Assembly: GCA_028066055.1 (NCBI GenBank)
Contig: JALCBY010000013.1
Span: 60,423 to 124,422 of the forward strand
Direction: 5' to 3'
DNA length: 64,000 bases
DNA from: Hyphomicrobiaceae bacterium
GTDB taxonomy: Bacteria; Pseudomonadota; Alphaproteobacteria; Rhizobiales; Methyloligellaceae
Made by a program: the position numbers and the translations under genes. Position 1 is the stretch's first letter. Each line of letters begins with the position of its first letter. Positions 47,710 through 55,917 of this stretch are shown in pieces. The notes under the pieces were generated by a model. The model saw nothing but the letters and a program-made list of their open reading frames with translations, was not told the origin of the DNA and did no database searches.

Positions 47710-49356
47710 ATGGGAGCGGCTAACAAAGAATCTGCGAGCAGCACGGCAAGCGTCGCCGTTCGGATGGCAGAAACCATGCATGCGTACGGCGTACGCTTTG
47801 CATTCGGCATTCCCGGCAATGACGTGCTGGAGTTGATCCGCGCGTGCGAACAGACCGGTATCAAGTTTGTTCTGGCGAAAAGCGAGCCCTCGGCGGGTTT
47901 CATGGCGGACGCAATTGCCCAGCTCACCGGCGATCCAGCAGTCTGCATCTTCGCGCTTGGACCTGGTGTCGTGAACGGCGCAACCGGCGTGGCGACCTCG
48001 CTGATGGAGCGCACGCCGGTCATCATTCTCGGCGGTGAAATGGCATCGAACCGGCGCGGACTCTATACCCACCAGGTTTTCGATCACGTGGCACTGATGA
48101 ACCCGATCACCAAGCTGGCGGCGGAACTCAATCCGGACCGCGCGGCGCAACAGGTCGCAAAGGCACTCGACGTCGCCATGACTGAACCGCGCGGTGCGGT
48201 CTATCTCAACTGCCCGGCCGATGCGAGCCGGGCCGACGCCGTGGAGACAGGCCCACGCTTCCCCGCCACACAGCATTTCGGAATTGCCGATCAAGCAGCT
48301 ATCCAAAGCGCGCAAGACAGGCTGTCAAAGGCGAAACAGCCGCTCGCCCTCATTGGCCTCACCGCGCTTCGCAACGGCGTGCCGAACAAACTCAAGGATT
48401 TCCTGGAAGCCTGGCAGATCCCCTTCCTGACGACGTTCAAGGCGAAAGGCGTGGTGTCGGAGCGTCATGACCTTTCGCTCGGCGCGCTAGGCTTGAGCCC
48501 CATCGCCGACGACGTGACACAGAAACTCGTGCAGGAGGCCGACCACCTCACACTCATCGGCTTCGACGCCATAGAGCTGCGTGATGCCTGGCTGGACGCG
48601 TGGGGATCGGACAAGCCCTGCCTAACGCTTGATTGGGCTCCGCAGAGCGATCGTGTGTTTCCATCGGGTGACCAAATCCTCGGCGACCTCGGCACCAATA
48701 TTGCTGAACTCTCGGCAGCAGCGAGCCCGGCTACAGCGTGGCCGGAAAGCCGGATCAAGGCCTACCGCGAGGCATTGCAGAAGATCGTAGCGCCGCGCAA
48801 GCCGGAAACCGGTGTCAGTCCTGCAGCTCTGTTCGCAGAAATCGATGCACATCTCGATGACAGAACCGTCCTAACCGCCGACGTCGGTGCACATCGCATT
48901 CTCGCGTGCCACGCCTTCCGTTGCATTCTTCCGAACCAGCTTCTTCAGACCAACGGGCTGTGCTCGATGGGATACGCAATCCCCGCCGCCGTCGGTGCGG
49001 CACTTGCCGAGCCGAACAAGCGGATCGTTGCACTGGTCGGCGACGGATCGACATTGATGAGTCTTGGAGAACTTGCGGTCGTTGCCGAACATCGGTTGTC
49101 CGTCACAGTCATCGTGCTGAATGACGCCAGTCTCGCGCTCATCGAACTCAAACAGTCCAAATTGCAGGTTGAGACGAATGCGGTGCGCTTCAAAAGTCCG
49201 AACTTCTGCGATGTCGCGAAAGGGTTCGGCTACAAAGCCATGCGGGTTGGAACCAACGACGAGTTCAAAGCAGCCTACGAGCGATCCCGCGGCATGGACG
49301 GGCCTGTTCTGATCGAAGCCGTCTGCGATGCGAGCGAATATTGGGATCAAATGTAA
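47710..49356 (+). CDS. Thiamine pyrophosphate-dependent decarboxylase/acetolactate synthase-like enzyme
   Basis: 548 residues with the three-domain TPP enzyme layout. N-terminal PYR domain has FAFGIPGNDVLELI and the cofactor-activating Glu E59 (KSEPSAGF); GPGVVNGATGVATSLMERTPVIILGGE follows. C-terminal PP domain has TNGLCSMGYAIPAAVGAALAEPNKRIVALVGDGSTLMSLGEL and GDG...VLND magnesium/TPP motif. It belongs to the acetolactate synthase/benzoylformate decarboxylase group; Xsc, about 50 residues longer, has a different N-terminal region (AFGIIGSAMMPISDL). Diverging from the sulfonate operon, it may decarboxylate sulfopyruvate to sulfoacetaldehyde, joining SlcC/ComC to SauS. Substrate not shown by sequence. 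Confidence 0.78.
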   Translation: MGAANKESASSTASVAVRMAETMHAYGVRFAFGIPGNDVLELIRACEQTGIKFVLAKSEPSAGFMADAIAQLTGDPAVCIFALGPGVVNGATGVATSLMERTPVIILGGEMASNRRGLYTHQVFDHVALMNPITKLAAELNPDRAAQQVAKALDVAMTEPRGAVYLNCPADASRADAVETGPRFPATQHFGIADQAAIQSAQDRLSKAKQPLALIGLTALRNGVPNKLKDFLEAWQIPFLTTFKAKGVVSERHDLSLGALGLSPIADDVTQKLVQEADHLTLIGFDAIELRDAWLDAWGSDKPCLTLDWAPQSDRVFPSGDQILGDLGTNIAELSAAASPATAWPESRIKAYREALQKIVAPRKPETGVSPAALFAEIDAHLDDRTVLTADVGAHRILACHAFRCILPNQLLQTNGLCSMGYAIPAAVGAALAEPNKRIVALVGDGSTLMSLGELAVVAEHRLSVTVIVLNDASLALIELKQSKLQVETNAVRFKSPNFCDVAKGFGYKAMRVGTNDEFKAAYERSRGMDGPVLIEAVCDASEYWDQM

Positions 49357-49554
49357 GGCGTTGGCATTTCGAGAGATTTGAGGGGGAGGCCCGACTGGGC
49401 CATAACCGGTGCCTCCCCTCTCAATGCGTCTGACGCAGCGCGCCGTCCGCGAAACGTTTCGGGCTTCCGCCCGAATGCAATCTATTGGTGTATAAATACA
49501 GATACTCTACTTAAGAGAAGGTTAAGACGGACTTCGCCAATTTCCCATCGAAGC
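49357..49554. terminator. Possible terminator of the TPP enzyme gene; otherwise empty intergenic DNA
   Basis: In this 198-base gap GGGGAGGC (49383-49390) can pair with GCCTCCCC (49411-49418) around a 20-base loop. It lies 26 bases after the TPP enzyme stop. There is no T run right behind it, so intrinsic termination is uncertain. AT-rich sequence follows at 49480-49530. Nothing else is visible. Confidence 0.35.
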
Positions 49555-49962
49555 TCATTTGATAAGCTTGTTGTCAGCGCCGATGCGGATGAGCGGGCTT
49601 TCTTCTCCGCTCTTGAATGTGAGCCGGATCGAAATTGATTCGGCGGTATTCAACGGCAGCGAGATATAAACCTTGTCGGTCGTAACCACGTTCGGGTTGC
49701 TCGGATCACAGGGCTGAAGTTTCCAATCCCGGTCAAGCGCGTCGCCATTCAGGCTGTATCGCACCTGCGAGATTCCACAGCGATAGACTTCGAGATGGGT
49801 GAAATAGATCAGTTGGCGCCCGTTGAAATTCCGAAAATAGGCCCAGCTTCCACGGGTCAGGTCGAGCAATTTCTGCTCCTGGCCGATAAGCCCTTGCGAA
49901 TGGGCCTGACTGCCGCTCAGTGCAAGCAGTATGGGTATGGCGAGAAAGATTGCGCGGATCAT
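49555..49962 (-). CDS. Small secreted protein of unknown function
   Basis: 135 residues with a signal peptide (MIRAIFLAIPILLALSGSQAHSQG). The mature part contains WAYFRNFNGRQLIYFTHLEVYRCGISQVRYSLNGDALDRDWKLQPCDPSNPN with two cysteines likely to form a disulfide, followed by beta-strand-rich sequence. I do not recognise a family. It stands between the sulfonate region and the CAP lipoprotein, transcribed from the opposite strand to both neighbours. Confidence 0.7.
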   Translation of the reverse strand: MIRAIFLAIPILLALSGSQAHSQGLIGQEQKLLDLTRGSWAYFRNFNGRQLIYFTHLEVYRCGISQVRYSLNGDALDRDWKLQPCDPSNPNVVTTDKVYISLPLNTAESISIRLTFKSGEESPLIRIGADNKLIK

Positions 49963-50116
49963 TGAGCCGCTTTGCCCTTTTTTTGACGTCTGTGGCGCGC
50001 AAAAATTCTACGCTAGCTGTTGGGGACGCGCCAGCGAAAGGCTCTGTTAACGGCCTGCGGTGATGTTTGAACATCTGGCCGATCAGTTCATTCAGGAAAC
50101 GAGGCTAAGTCGCCCT

Positions 50117-50632
50117 GTGAAAGTTCGAATTCTCACTGCAATGTGCTTGATACTCGCGCTTGCCGGATGCGCAGGGGGGTCGGCCGTGAAGTCCGTATCG
50201 GACAACCGGCTGCAATTGTCGCTGGTGCGTCTTGAGCCGGAGGCCGCCCGGTCGATGATCAATCGATACCGCGCATCGCGCGGTCTGAAGCCGCTCAAAA
50301 TGGAACGCAAGCTGACGAGGGCGGCGGAAAATCACTCGAACGATCTCGCGCGGGTGGACAAGATTTCGCATACCGGTACGGACGGCTCCAACCCCTGGAA
50401 CCGGGTCAAGCGCACGGGCTATAAGCCCATACTGGCGGCAGAGAATGTCGGCGCGGGCCAGATGTCCTTTTCCGAAGTGCTGCAGGGCTGGAAGGACAGT
50501 CCCGGCCATAACAAGAATTTGCTGCTGGCCGATGCCACCCATATGGGGATCGCACTCAAAACCAACCCGAACAGCCGGTATCAGACATTCTGGACGCTGG
50601 TCCTGGGAACGCCTGCGAAGAAAGTCAGATAA
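50117..50632 (+). CDS. CAP/SCP-domain lipoprotein
   Basis: 171 residues if GTG 50117 is used. That gives an ideal lipoprotein signal (VKVRILTAMCLILALAGC, lipobox LAGC) with GAGG 12 bases upstream; ATG 50063 or GTG 50060 would add about 19 residues ahead of it. CAP domain: INRYRASRGLKPLKMERKLTRAAENHSNDLA, KISHTG (His), AAENVGAG (Glu) and DSPGHNKNLLL (second His). Likely anchored to a membrane facing the periplasm. The last 8 bases overlap the convergent flippase gene. Confidence 0.82.
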   Translation: MKVRILTAMCLILALAGCAGGSAVKSVSDNRLQLSLVRLEPEAARSMINRYRASRGLKPLKMERKLTRAAENHSNDLARVDKISHTGTDGSNPWNRVKRTGYKPILAAENVGAGQMSFSEVLQGWKDSPGHNKNLLLADATHMGIALKTNPNSRYQTFWTLVLGTPAKKVR

Positions 50633-51995
50633 AAGACCGCAGGCGCAGGCGCCTGTAGGCGGCAAGAGACATCGACAACGCACCCAACGCCATGGATATG
50701 GCGGTCGCAGCCGCCGCCCCCATCAGGCCATAGAACGGAATCAGCGCGAAATTCAGGGCAAGGTTCAGGCCCGCGGTCGCAAACAGGATAGCCGCACACA
50801 CCTTCTGCTGACCCAGCATGTTCAGCACAACCTCGACCGGTCCGGTTGCTGCGCGCAGGACAAGCCCGACGGCAAGCAGAAACATCGCTCCGTAGCCAGC
50901 CGTAAACTCACTCCCGAAGAGCCACAGCAGGGGCTTGCCGAGCAGCAACAGGGCGACGGCGCCGAGCACCGACGGCCAGAATGTCCATCTGGCGGCATCC
51001 CGCACCGCGTGTTGCAGTTTGGATTTTTCTCCCGCCGCATTGTGTGCAGCAAAGCGATGGGCGGACGCGGCTCCAACGGCAAAATGCACGAACGCAACGA
51101 GGTTTATGGTTTTGAGCGCCGCGAAATAGACGGCGACGTCCGACGGACTCACATAGACCGACAGGACAAGAATGTCAGTGTTCTGAAGCAGAAGTTCGAA
51201 TCCGTGGAACAGCAGGAGGGGAAGGGCTGTCGCCATCCAGAGCTTTGTCTGGAAGTCACTCGGTCCCTTGCCGATGTCTCCGTCGAAGCGCTTGCGCAGC
51301 TGGAAGCCCTGAACAATTGCCGAAACCCAGCACGCGAAAACGGCAGCGCCCGCCGCGCTGACGGCGGACATCTCAAACCCGCCGAGGTAAACCGCCAGCA
51401 TCGCTGCCAGAAGCATCAGCGGACGCAGGATAAACGGCGGCACAAGTGCTACATCCATCCAGCCGCGTCCCCGCGCAATCCCGTCCTGCACATCTTCCAG
51501 CGTATACATGGGCAGGCAGAAAAGGATCAGAAAAGCCGGGAGAACATAGTACTGGGCGATCAGGTCCCCAAACGCATAAAGAGCGGCAATGCCCGACAGA
51601 GCAAGCAATGTACTGGCCGCGAAGGCGATGGCGCGCGAGCGTCGAAGCAACCCGCGCAGAAGTGCGTGCTCTCCCGTCTCACGATACTCCGCCACATACC
51701 GCATGGACGCCGCGGAAAGTCCGAGCGTTGTCAGACCGCCGAGAATAAGGACCCAGACCCAGACGAAGACGAAAACACCATATTCGAAACTGCCCATCCA
51801 CCGGGCCAGCAGGATCTGCGACAGATAGGCGATCGCGGCGCTGGCAACGCGGATGGCAAATGCGAAGATTGCAGCACGGCCGGTTTGCGCGCTGCCGTCC
51901 TGTCCGAACAGCGGCGCAAGCACCTTGCGCAATCCTGCCGGCAGCGCCGCGGAGCGCGCGGACCATGAACTCCGCACGACCTCATCGACCGACAT
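50625..51995 (-). CDS. Polysaccharide/lipid-linked oligosaccharide flippase (Wzx/MATE-like)
   Basis: 456 residues with 12-14 predicted membrane segments. The arrangement AIFAFAIRVASAAIAYLSQILLARWMGSFEYGVFVFVWVWV is the classic N-terminal flippase (polysaccharide biosynthesis) signature, and LNMLGQQKVCAAILFATAGLNLALNFALIPFYGLMGAA is the characteristic C-terminal loop and helix. It would move undecaprenyl-linked sugars across the inner membrane. No glycosyltransferase genes lie nearby, so the glycan cannot be named. Confidence 0.85.
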   Translation of the reverse strand: MSVDEVVRSSWSARSAALPAGLRKVLAPLFGQDGSAQTGRAAIFAFAIRVASAAIAYLSQILLARWMGSFEYGVFVFVWVWVLILGGLTTLGLSAASMRYVAEYRETGEHALLRGLLRRSRAIAFAASTLLALSGIAALYAFGDLIAQYYVLPAFLILFCLPMYTLEDVQDGIARGRGWMDVALVPPFILRPLMLLAAMLAVYLGGFEMSAVSAAGAAVFACWVSAIVQGFQLRKRFDGDIGKGPSDFQTKLWMATALPLLLFHGFELLLQNTDILVLSVYVSPSDVAVYFAALKTINLVAFVHFAVGAASAHRFAAHNAAGEKSKLQHAVRDAARWTFWPSVLGAVALLLLGKPLLWLFGSEFTAGYGAMFLLAVGLVLRAATGPVEVVLNMLGQQKVCAAILFATAGLNLALNFALIPFYGLMGAAAATAISMALGALSMSLAAYRRLRLRSFI

Positions 51996-52039
51996 CTTCT
52001 TCCTCCGACCTCATTCGGCACAGCCTAGCCGGTCGGCGC

Positions 52040-52201
52040 TTAAGAAAGGGTTCGCGGTCCGTCTCGATCGTCCAGATGTGCCGTTACCCGCCGCCATGCA
52101 TCCGCGCGCACCGAATCGCCCACAGCCAGGTGTTCCATCATGAAATGCCGTGCGACCTCGGCTGCGTCCGCGCCATGACGACGAACCAGAACCGTAGCCA
52201 T
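52040..52201 (-). CDS. Small protein of unknown function
   Basis: A 53-residue frame from ATG 52201: MATVLVRRHGADAAEVARHFMMEHLAVGDSVRADAWRRV... The pattern RRHGxxAxxxA...GDxxxAxxWRRI recurs in short alphaproteobacterial proteins that I recall as unannotated. A longer in-frame start is possible. Codon use is typical of the region. There is no strong ribosome binding site, so confidence is limited. Confidence 0.5.
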   Translation of the reverse strand: MATVLVRRHGADAAEVARHFMMEHLAVGDSVRADAWRRVTAHLDDRDGPRTLS

Positions 52202-52405
52202 TGCAGAAATCTCTGATGAACCGAAATCAGACGTGGTTAACGATGCATTTGTGGTGTGATGTGCCAATTTGACCTCCCGACGCTGTGGTTTCAGCAACAG
52301 GAGCAATCTTCACGCCATACGGTCGTACAAACCGGTCTTTTCCGCCGAACGACTGGAAAGCTTCATTTTTTCAGGGTAAACGGCGACCCATTTTGTAAGT
52401 GGCGT

Positions 52406-53347
52406 CTATTTTTTCTTCTTCTTGCGAACGCTACGCCGGCGTTTCTTACGGACTTTTCGGCGTTTTCCGCACACCACCGGGCGCAAATTCGGCGCCCCTT
52501 CAGTGAGTGAGGCCTGGATGGTCAACTCGTCGATATTCTTGCCAAAAAGCGAGCGCCATCCATACCGGTTGAAACCGTGATCCAGGAGGCTGGAAGCCCG
52601 CGCATTGCGTTCGCGGCCGGTCCGCCCGCCAAGCACCACCGCGACAAGCTTGCGGCCATTGCGGGTGGCGCTCGCCACCAGATTGTAGCCCGACGCGCAA
52701 ACAAATCCGGTCTTCATGCCATCGGCACCCTCGAACGTGCGCAGCAGGGCGTTGTAGTTGCGCATGCGCCTCTTGCCGATCTTCAAATAAGTAACGGAGA
52801 AAAAATACGCATATTCCGGATATTGCTGGATCAGGGCGCGGGCGAGATATCCCATATCGCGCGCCGTGGTGATTTGCCGGTCATCAGGCAAACCGTTCGG
52901 ATTGACGAACCGCGTCCGACGCATACCCAGGAGCTTTGCCGTTTTGTTCATGCGCTGGACGAAAGCCGGCTCGCTGCCGGCCACAGCCTCGGCAAGCATA
53001 ACCGCCACGTCATTTGCCGACTTGACCAGCAGTGCCCTGAGGGCGAGGTCGACGGTCATGCTCGCACCGACCGGCAAGCCGATCTTGCTCGGCGCTTGGG
53101 AATTTGCATTCTTCGAAACGGTGATTTTCGTTTTCAGGGTCAGCTTCTTTGCGCGTAGCGCCTCGAATGTGAGGTAAGCGGTCATCAGCTTGGTGAGCGA
53201 TGCCGGGTGCCAGAGCGCATCCATATCCTCCTGATAGAGGATCGTGCCCTTGTAGGGATCAAAGACGAGCGCGGGTCCGGCGAATGACCGCGACGGTGCG
53301 ATGAGGACCAGAACAAGCAACATCGCGCTCATTGCCCGTACAAACAT
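52406..53347 (-). CDS. D-alanyl-D-alanine carboxypeptidase (penicillin-binding, S11 family) with polybasic tail
   Basis: 313 residues from ATG 53347, preceded by AAGGAGG ten bases upstream. A signal peptide ends at SRSFA. The active-site motifs are S50-L-T-K53, S110-A-N112 and K212-T-G214, all intact. It removes the terminal D-Ala from peptidoglycan stem peptides in the periplasm. The last 20 or so residues are almost all Lys/Arg, where DacA-type proteins have an amphipathic membrane anchor, so attachment to anionic lipid or wall polymer is likely. The DacA beta-rich C-terminal domain is missing. Confidence 0.9.
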   Translation of the reverse strand: MFVRAMSAMLLVLVLIAPSRSFAGPALVFDPYKGTILYQEDMDALWHPASLTKLMTAYLTFEALRAKKLTLKTKITVSKNANSQAPSKIGLPVGASMTVDLALRALLVKSANDVAVMLAEAVAGSEPAFVQRMNKTAKLLGMRRTRFVNPNGLPDDRQITTARDMGYLARALIQQYPEYAYFFSVTYLKIGKRRMRNYNALLRTFEGADGMKTGFVCASGYNLVASATRNGRKLVAVVLGGRTGRERNARASSLLDHGFNRYGWRSLFGKNIDELTIQASLTEGAPNLRPVVCGKRRKVRKKRRRSVRKKKKK

Positions 53348-53430
53348 CAGAGACAATCCTCCTTGCACGCTCGCATCGCGAAGACACACGATTCTGGCGG
53401 GACACCTCATTCGTTCAGGCCCGGCAAGTG

Positions 53431-53517
53431 TGGTGCCCCAGGCCTGACTCGAACAGGCACGCCCTTGCGGGCAATAGATTTTGAGTCTACCGCGTCTACC
53501 AATTCCGCCACTGGGGC
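53431..53517 (-). tRNA. tRNA-Leu (anticodon CAA)
   Basis: Reading the minus strand, acceptor GCCCCAG pairs with CTGGGGC. The D arm GGCGGAATTGGTAGACGC, the anticodon loop CTCAAAA with anticodon CAA, a long variable arm (GCCCGCAAGGGC) and the T arm GCCTG-TTCGAGT-CAGGC follow. The discriminator is A with encoded CCA. The long variable arm identifies a class II (Leu) tRNA. Confidence 0.96.
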
Positions 53518-53699
53518 CACCGATGGGCGATGATAACGATGCGCAATTCACCGTCAACTTAAGCATTCATTGACAGCTGCGACACCCCCAAGCCCTGCGG
53601 GCAACGCCCTATCATGACGGGGGGCCGCGTACAAGCCGCGACCGCAGCTTCGGGGCTTATCCCGTGGACAAATCATGGCCGCGCCGCTAAGCAGGCGCG

Positions 53700-54281
53700 A
53701 TGCTGCGACGACTGTACGACTATGTGATCGACCTTGCCGCCCACCCGAAGGCGCCGTGGGTGCTTTCCGGCGTATCGTTCGCGGAAAGCTCAGTTTTTCC
53801 GATTCCGCCTGACGCCATGCTCATCCCCATGATTCTGGCGGAGCGTGCCAAGGCGTGGTTCTTCGCCGCGGTTTGTACCGTCAGTTCTGTTCTGGGCGGC
53901 ATGGCTGGCTATGCTATCGGGTTCTTTCTGTTCGAACTGGTCGGCAAGCCGATTCTCGCCTTTTACGGGTATGAGCAGGCTTTCGCGGATTTTGCCGGAC
54001 GCTACAACGAATATGGCGCGTGGATCGTCTTTCTCGCGGGCGTCACACCATTTCCTTATAAAGTGATCACCATCGCAAGTGGCGCAACAGCGCTGAACTT
54101 CTGGGTCTTCATGGTGGCAAGCGTCGTTGCGCGCGGCTTGCGGTTCTTTATCGTCGCCGCACTCTTGTACTGGTTCGGGCCGCCCATTCGAACCTTCATC
54201 GAGCGCCGTCTTGGACTGGTCACAACCTTGTTCCTTGTCAGCCTTTTTGCGGGCTTTATAGCTATCAAGTATCTCAAATAA
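53700..54281 (+). CDS. DedA/YqaA family inner-membrane protein
   Basis: 193 residues with several membrane segments and the conserved DedA-family loop ESSVFPIPPDAMLIPM and FLAGVTPFPYKVITIASG (FPxPxD-type and F..R/G.TP motifs). DedA proteins are lipid scramblase-like or transport proteins needed for envelope integrity. It is followed after 17 bases by dsbB on the same strand, so both are probably co-transcribed. Confidence 0.87.
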   Translation: MLRRLYDYVIDLAAHPKAPWVLSGVSFAESSVFPIPPDAMLIPMILAERAKAWFFAAVCTVSSVLGGMAGYAIGFFLFELVGKPILAFYGYEQAFADFAGRYNEYGAWIVFLAGVTPFPYKVITIASGATALNFWVFMVASVVARGLRFFIVAALLYWFGPPIRTFIERRLGLVTTLFLVSLFAGFIAIKYLK

Positions 54282-54298
54282 GCAAGCGTTAGAGACAC

Positions 54299-54817
54299 AT
54301 GGCCGACCAGTTTTCAAAGGAGATATCTCTTCCTGCCATCGCGGCGACCATATTCGTGGTCGCCCTTGCCGCCATCGTCACCGCCCACGGCTTTGAGCAT
54401 CTGGGAGGATACAATCCATGCCCATTGTGCCTCACACAGCGCTACGCCTATTACGTCGGCATCCCGCTTGCGGCCCTCTCTTTCTTTCTCGCCCGCGCCC
54501 AGCGCCACGGCCTCGCGGCCATTCTATTGCTGTTGTGCGGGCTGGGATTTCTCGCGAATACGGGTCTGGGAATCTACCATTCCGGCGTTGAGTGGAAATG
54601 GTGGCCCGGTCCGGCCTCATGCGCGGGTGGTGATCTCACGCCGATCTCCGGCGATCTGCTCCAGGCGCTCGAAGGCGCACGCGCACCGGCCTGCGACGAG
54701 GCGCCCTGGCGGTTCCTCGGCCTTTCCTTCGCCGGCTGGAATGCGGTGGTGTCACTGTGCATCGCGCTGACGGCTATCTTGGCGATCCGTGCATCAGGGC
54801 CGAACAGACCGGCTTAA
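54299..54817 (+). CDS. dsbB: Disulfide bond formation protein DsbB
   Basis: 172 residues. Four membrane helices, the first periplasmic cysteine pair C41-PL-C44 and the second pair C108 and C132 (ASCAGG, PACDEAP) identify DsbB. It reoxidises DsbA and passes electrons to quinone. Its stop overlaps the convergent MBL hydrolase gene by four bases. The giant Cys-rich secreted protein at 4.3 kb would need such oxidative folding. Confidence 0.9.
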   Translation: MADQFSKEISLPAIAATIFVVALAAIVTAHGFEHLGGYNPCPLCLTQRYAYYVGIPLAALSFFLARAQRHGLAAILLLLCGLGFLANTGLGIYHSGVEWKWWPGPASCAGGDLTPISGDLLQALEGARAPACDEAPWRFLGLSFAGWNAVVSLCIALTAILAIRASGPNRPA

Positions 54818-55629
54818 AAACCGGGCAGCACGAGAAATTTCGGTTTCTTCGGCATCGTTGCCTGCGACAACACCACCGTCTTGGACGGACTCACCTCGAT
54901 GTCGTGTGTCTCCTGCAGCATGTCGCGCAAGGGACCGATCGAACCGAAAAAATGCATCGGGATGACAAGCCGCGCCTGAAGGTCCTTGAGCACTTCGATA
55001 ATCCCGTCATAGTCGAGCGTAAAAACCCCGTCGACAGCAATCAGCACCACGTCGAGCTGACCGATCTGGCCGAGCTGTTGGGCGGTCAGCTCGTGATGAA
55101 GATGCCCGAGATGGCCGATGCACAGCCCGGCCACCTCGAAGATGAAAATCGAGTTCCCGAACTTCTCCGTCCCCGCTTCGCCCCAACTGCGGATGTTGGT
55201 TGGAACATTGCGGATGTAAACATCACCAACCGTGAGATTGTGTTCCGCGTGGCCACCTTCCGGATTCCAGCCGCGCAGCACGTGCTTGATCGCGGGGTCG
55301 GGATGATCCGTGTAGTGGGTCTCGTGCGCATGGTTCATGGTGACCACGTCCGGCATCTCGCCTGTCCCATGCCATCCGGCATAGTCGGTGGCGATTCGCA
55401 CACCCTGCGGACTTTCGATCACAAAGGTCGAATGCCCGACGAAGGTGATGCGGACCTGGTTCGCCGCCAGTTCAGCCGATCTGTAGGCGACCGGAACCAC
55501 CGGTGAAAGCCTTTCGGCCACGGCCAGGCATTTGCTCGTCACAGGCGCCGCGTGCGACAAACCGGCCAAGGAAAGCATGAAAAGCACGGCCAGGAACGTC
55601 GTTGCGAAAAACCGGTGTATGAAACGCAT
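54814..55629 (-). CDS. Exported metallo-beta-lactamase-fold hydrolase (UlaG/YycJ-like)
   Basis: 271 residues with a signal peptide ending SHAA. The MBL core is recognisable but atypical: FVGHSTFVIES, TDYAGW, MNHAHETHYTD (in place of HxHxDH), IGHLGHLHHEL and MHFFGS. This is like the UlaG-type L-ascorbate-6-phosphate lactonase branch (FVGHST and HAHxxH). Export to the periplasm is unusual for that group. The substrate is unknown. Confidence 0.78.
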   Translation of the reverse strand: MRFIHRFFATTFLAVLFMLSLAGLSHAAPVTSKCLAVAERLSPVVPVAYRSAELAANQVRITFVGHSTFVIESPQGVRIATDYAGWHGTGEMPDVVTMNHAHETHYTDHPDPAIKHVLRGWNPEGGHAEHNLTVGDVYIRNVPTNIRSWGEAGTEKFGNSIFIFEVAGLCIGHLGHLHHELTAQQLGQIGQLDVVLIAVDGVFTLDYDGIIEVLKDLQARLVIPMHFFGSIGPLRDMLQETHDIEVSPSKTVVLSQATMPKKPKFLVLPGF

Positions 55630-55917
55630 GGTTCAAGCTCCGAGACCAAAGGAACCGTACCCGAAACCATACGCTACCTGGCAAAGTCTGCCCAGCAGAC
55701 AAGAGTGTCATCCCGGGCAAGCGTGCATAAAATCTGTAACATATTGAAAATAAGTATTTTATCCCGCAAACCAAGCGGCGCACGCCCCTCAGCAATCCTA
55801 TATCGCCCCCACCCGCTTGAGAAAACTCCGGGCTTTGGTCATGTCGAACGCTCTTGCGGTCTTCGCACCTACCCGACCACGCACCTTGGACGCTTGGAAG
55901 TCGAAAGCCAGGAAAAG

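Noticed and set aside
47710..49356. TPP enzyme as sulfoacetaldehyde acetyltransferase (Xsc)
   Set aside because: The N-terminal motif AFGIPGNDVLELI and the length do not match Xsc (AFGIIGSAMMPISDL, about 590-600 residues). It groups by eye with acetolactate synthase-like enzymes.
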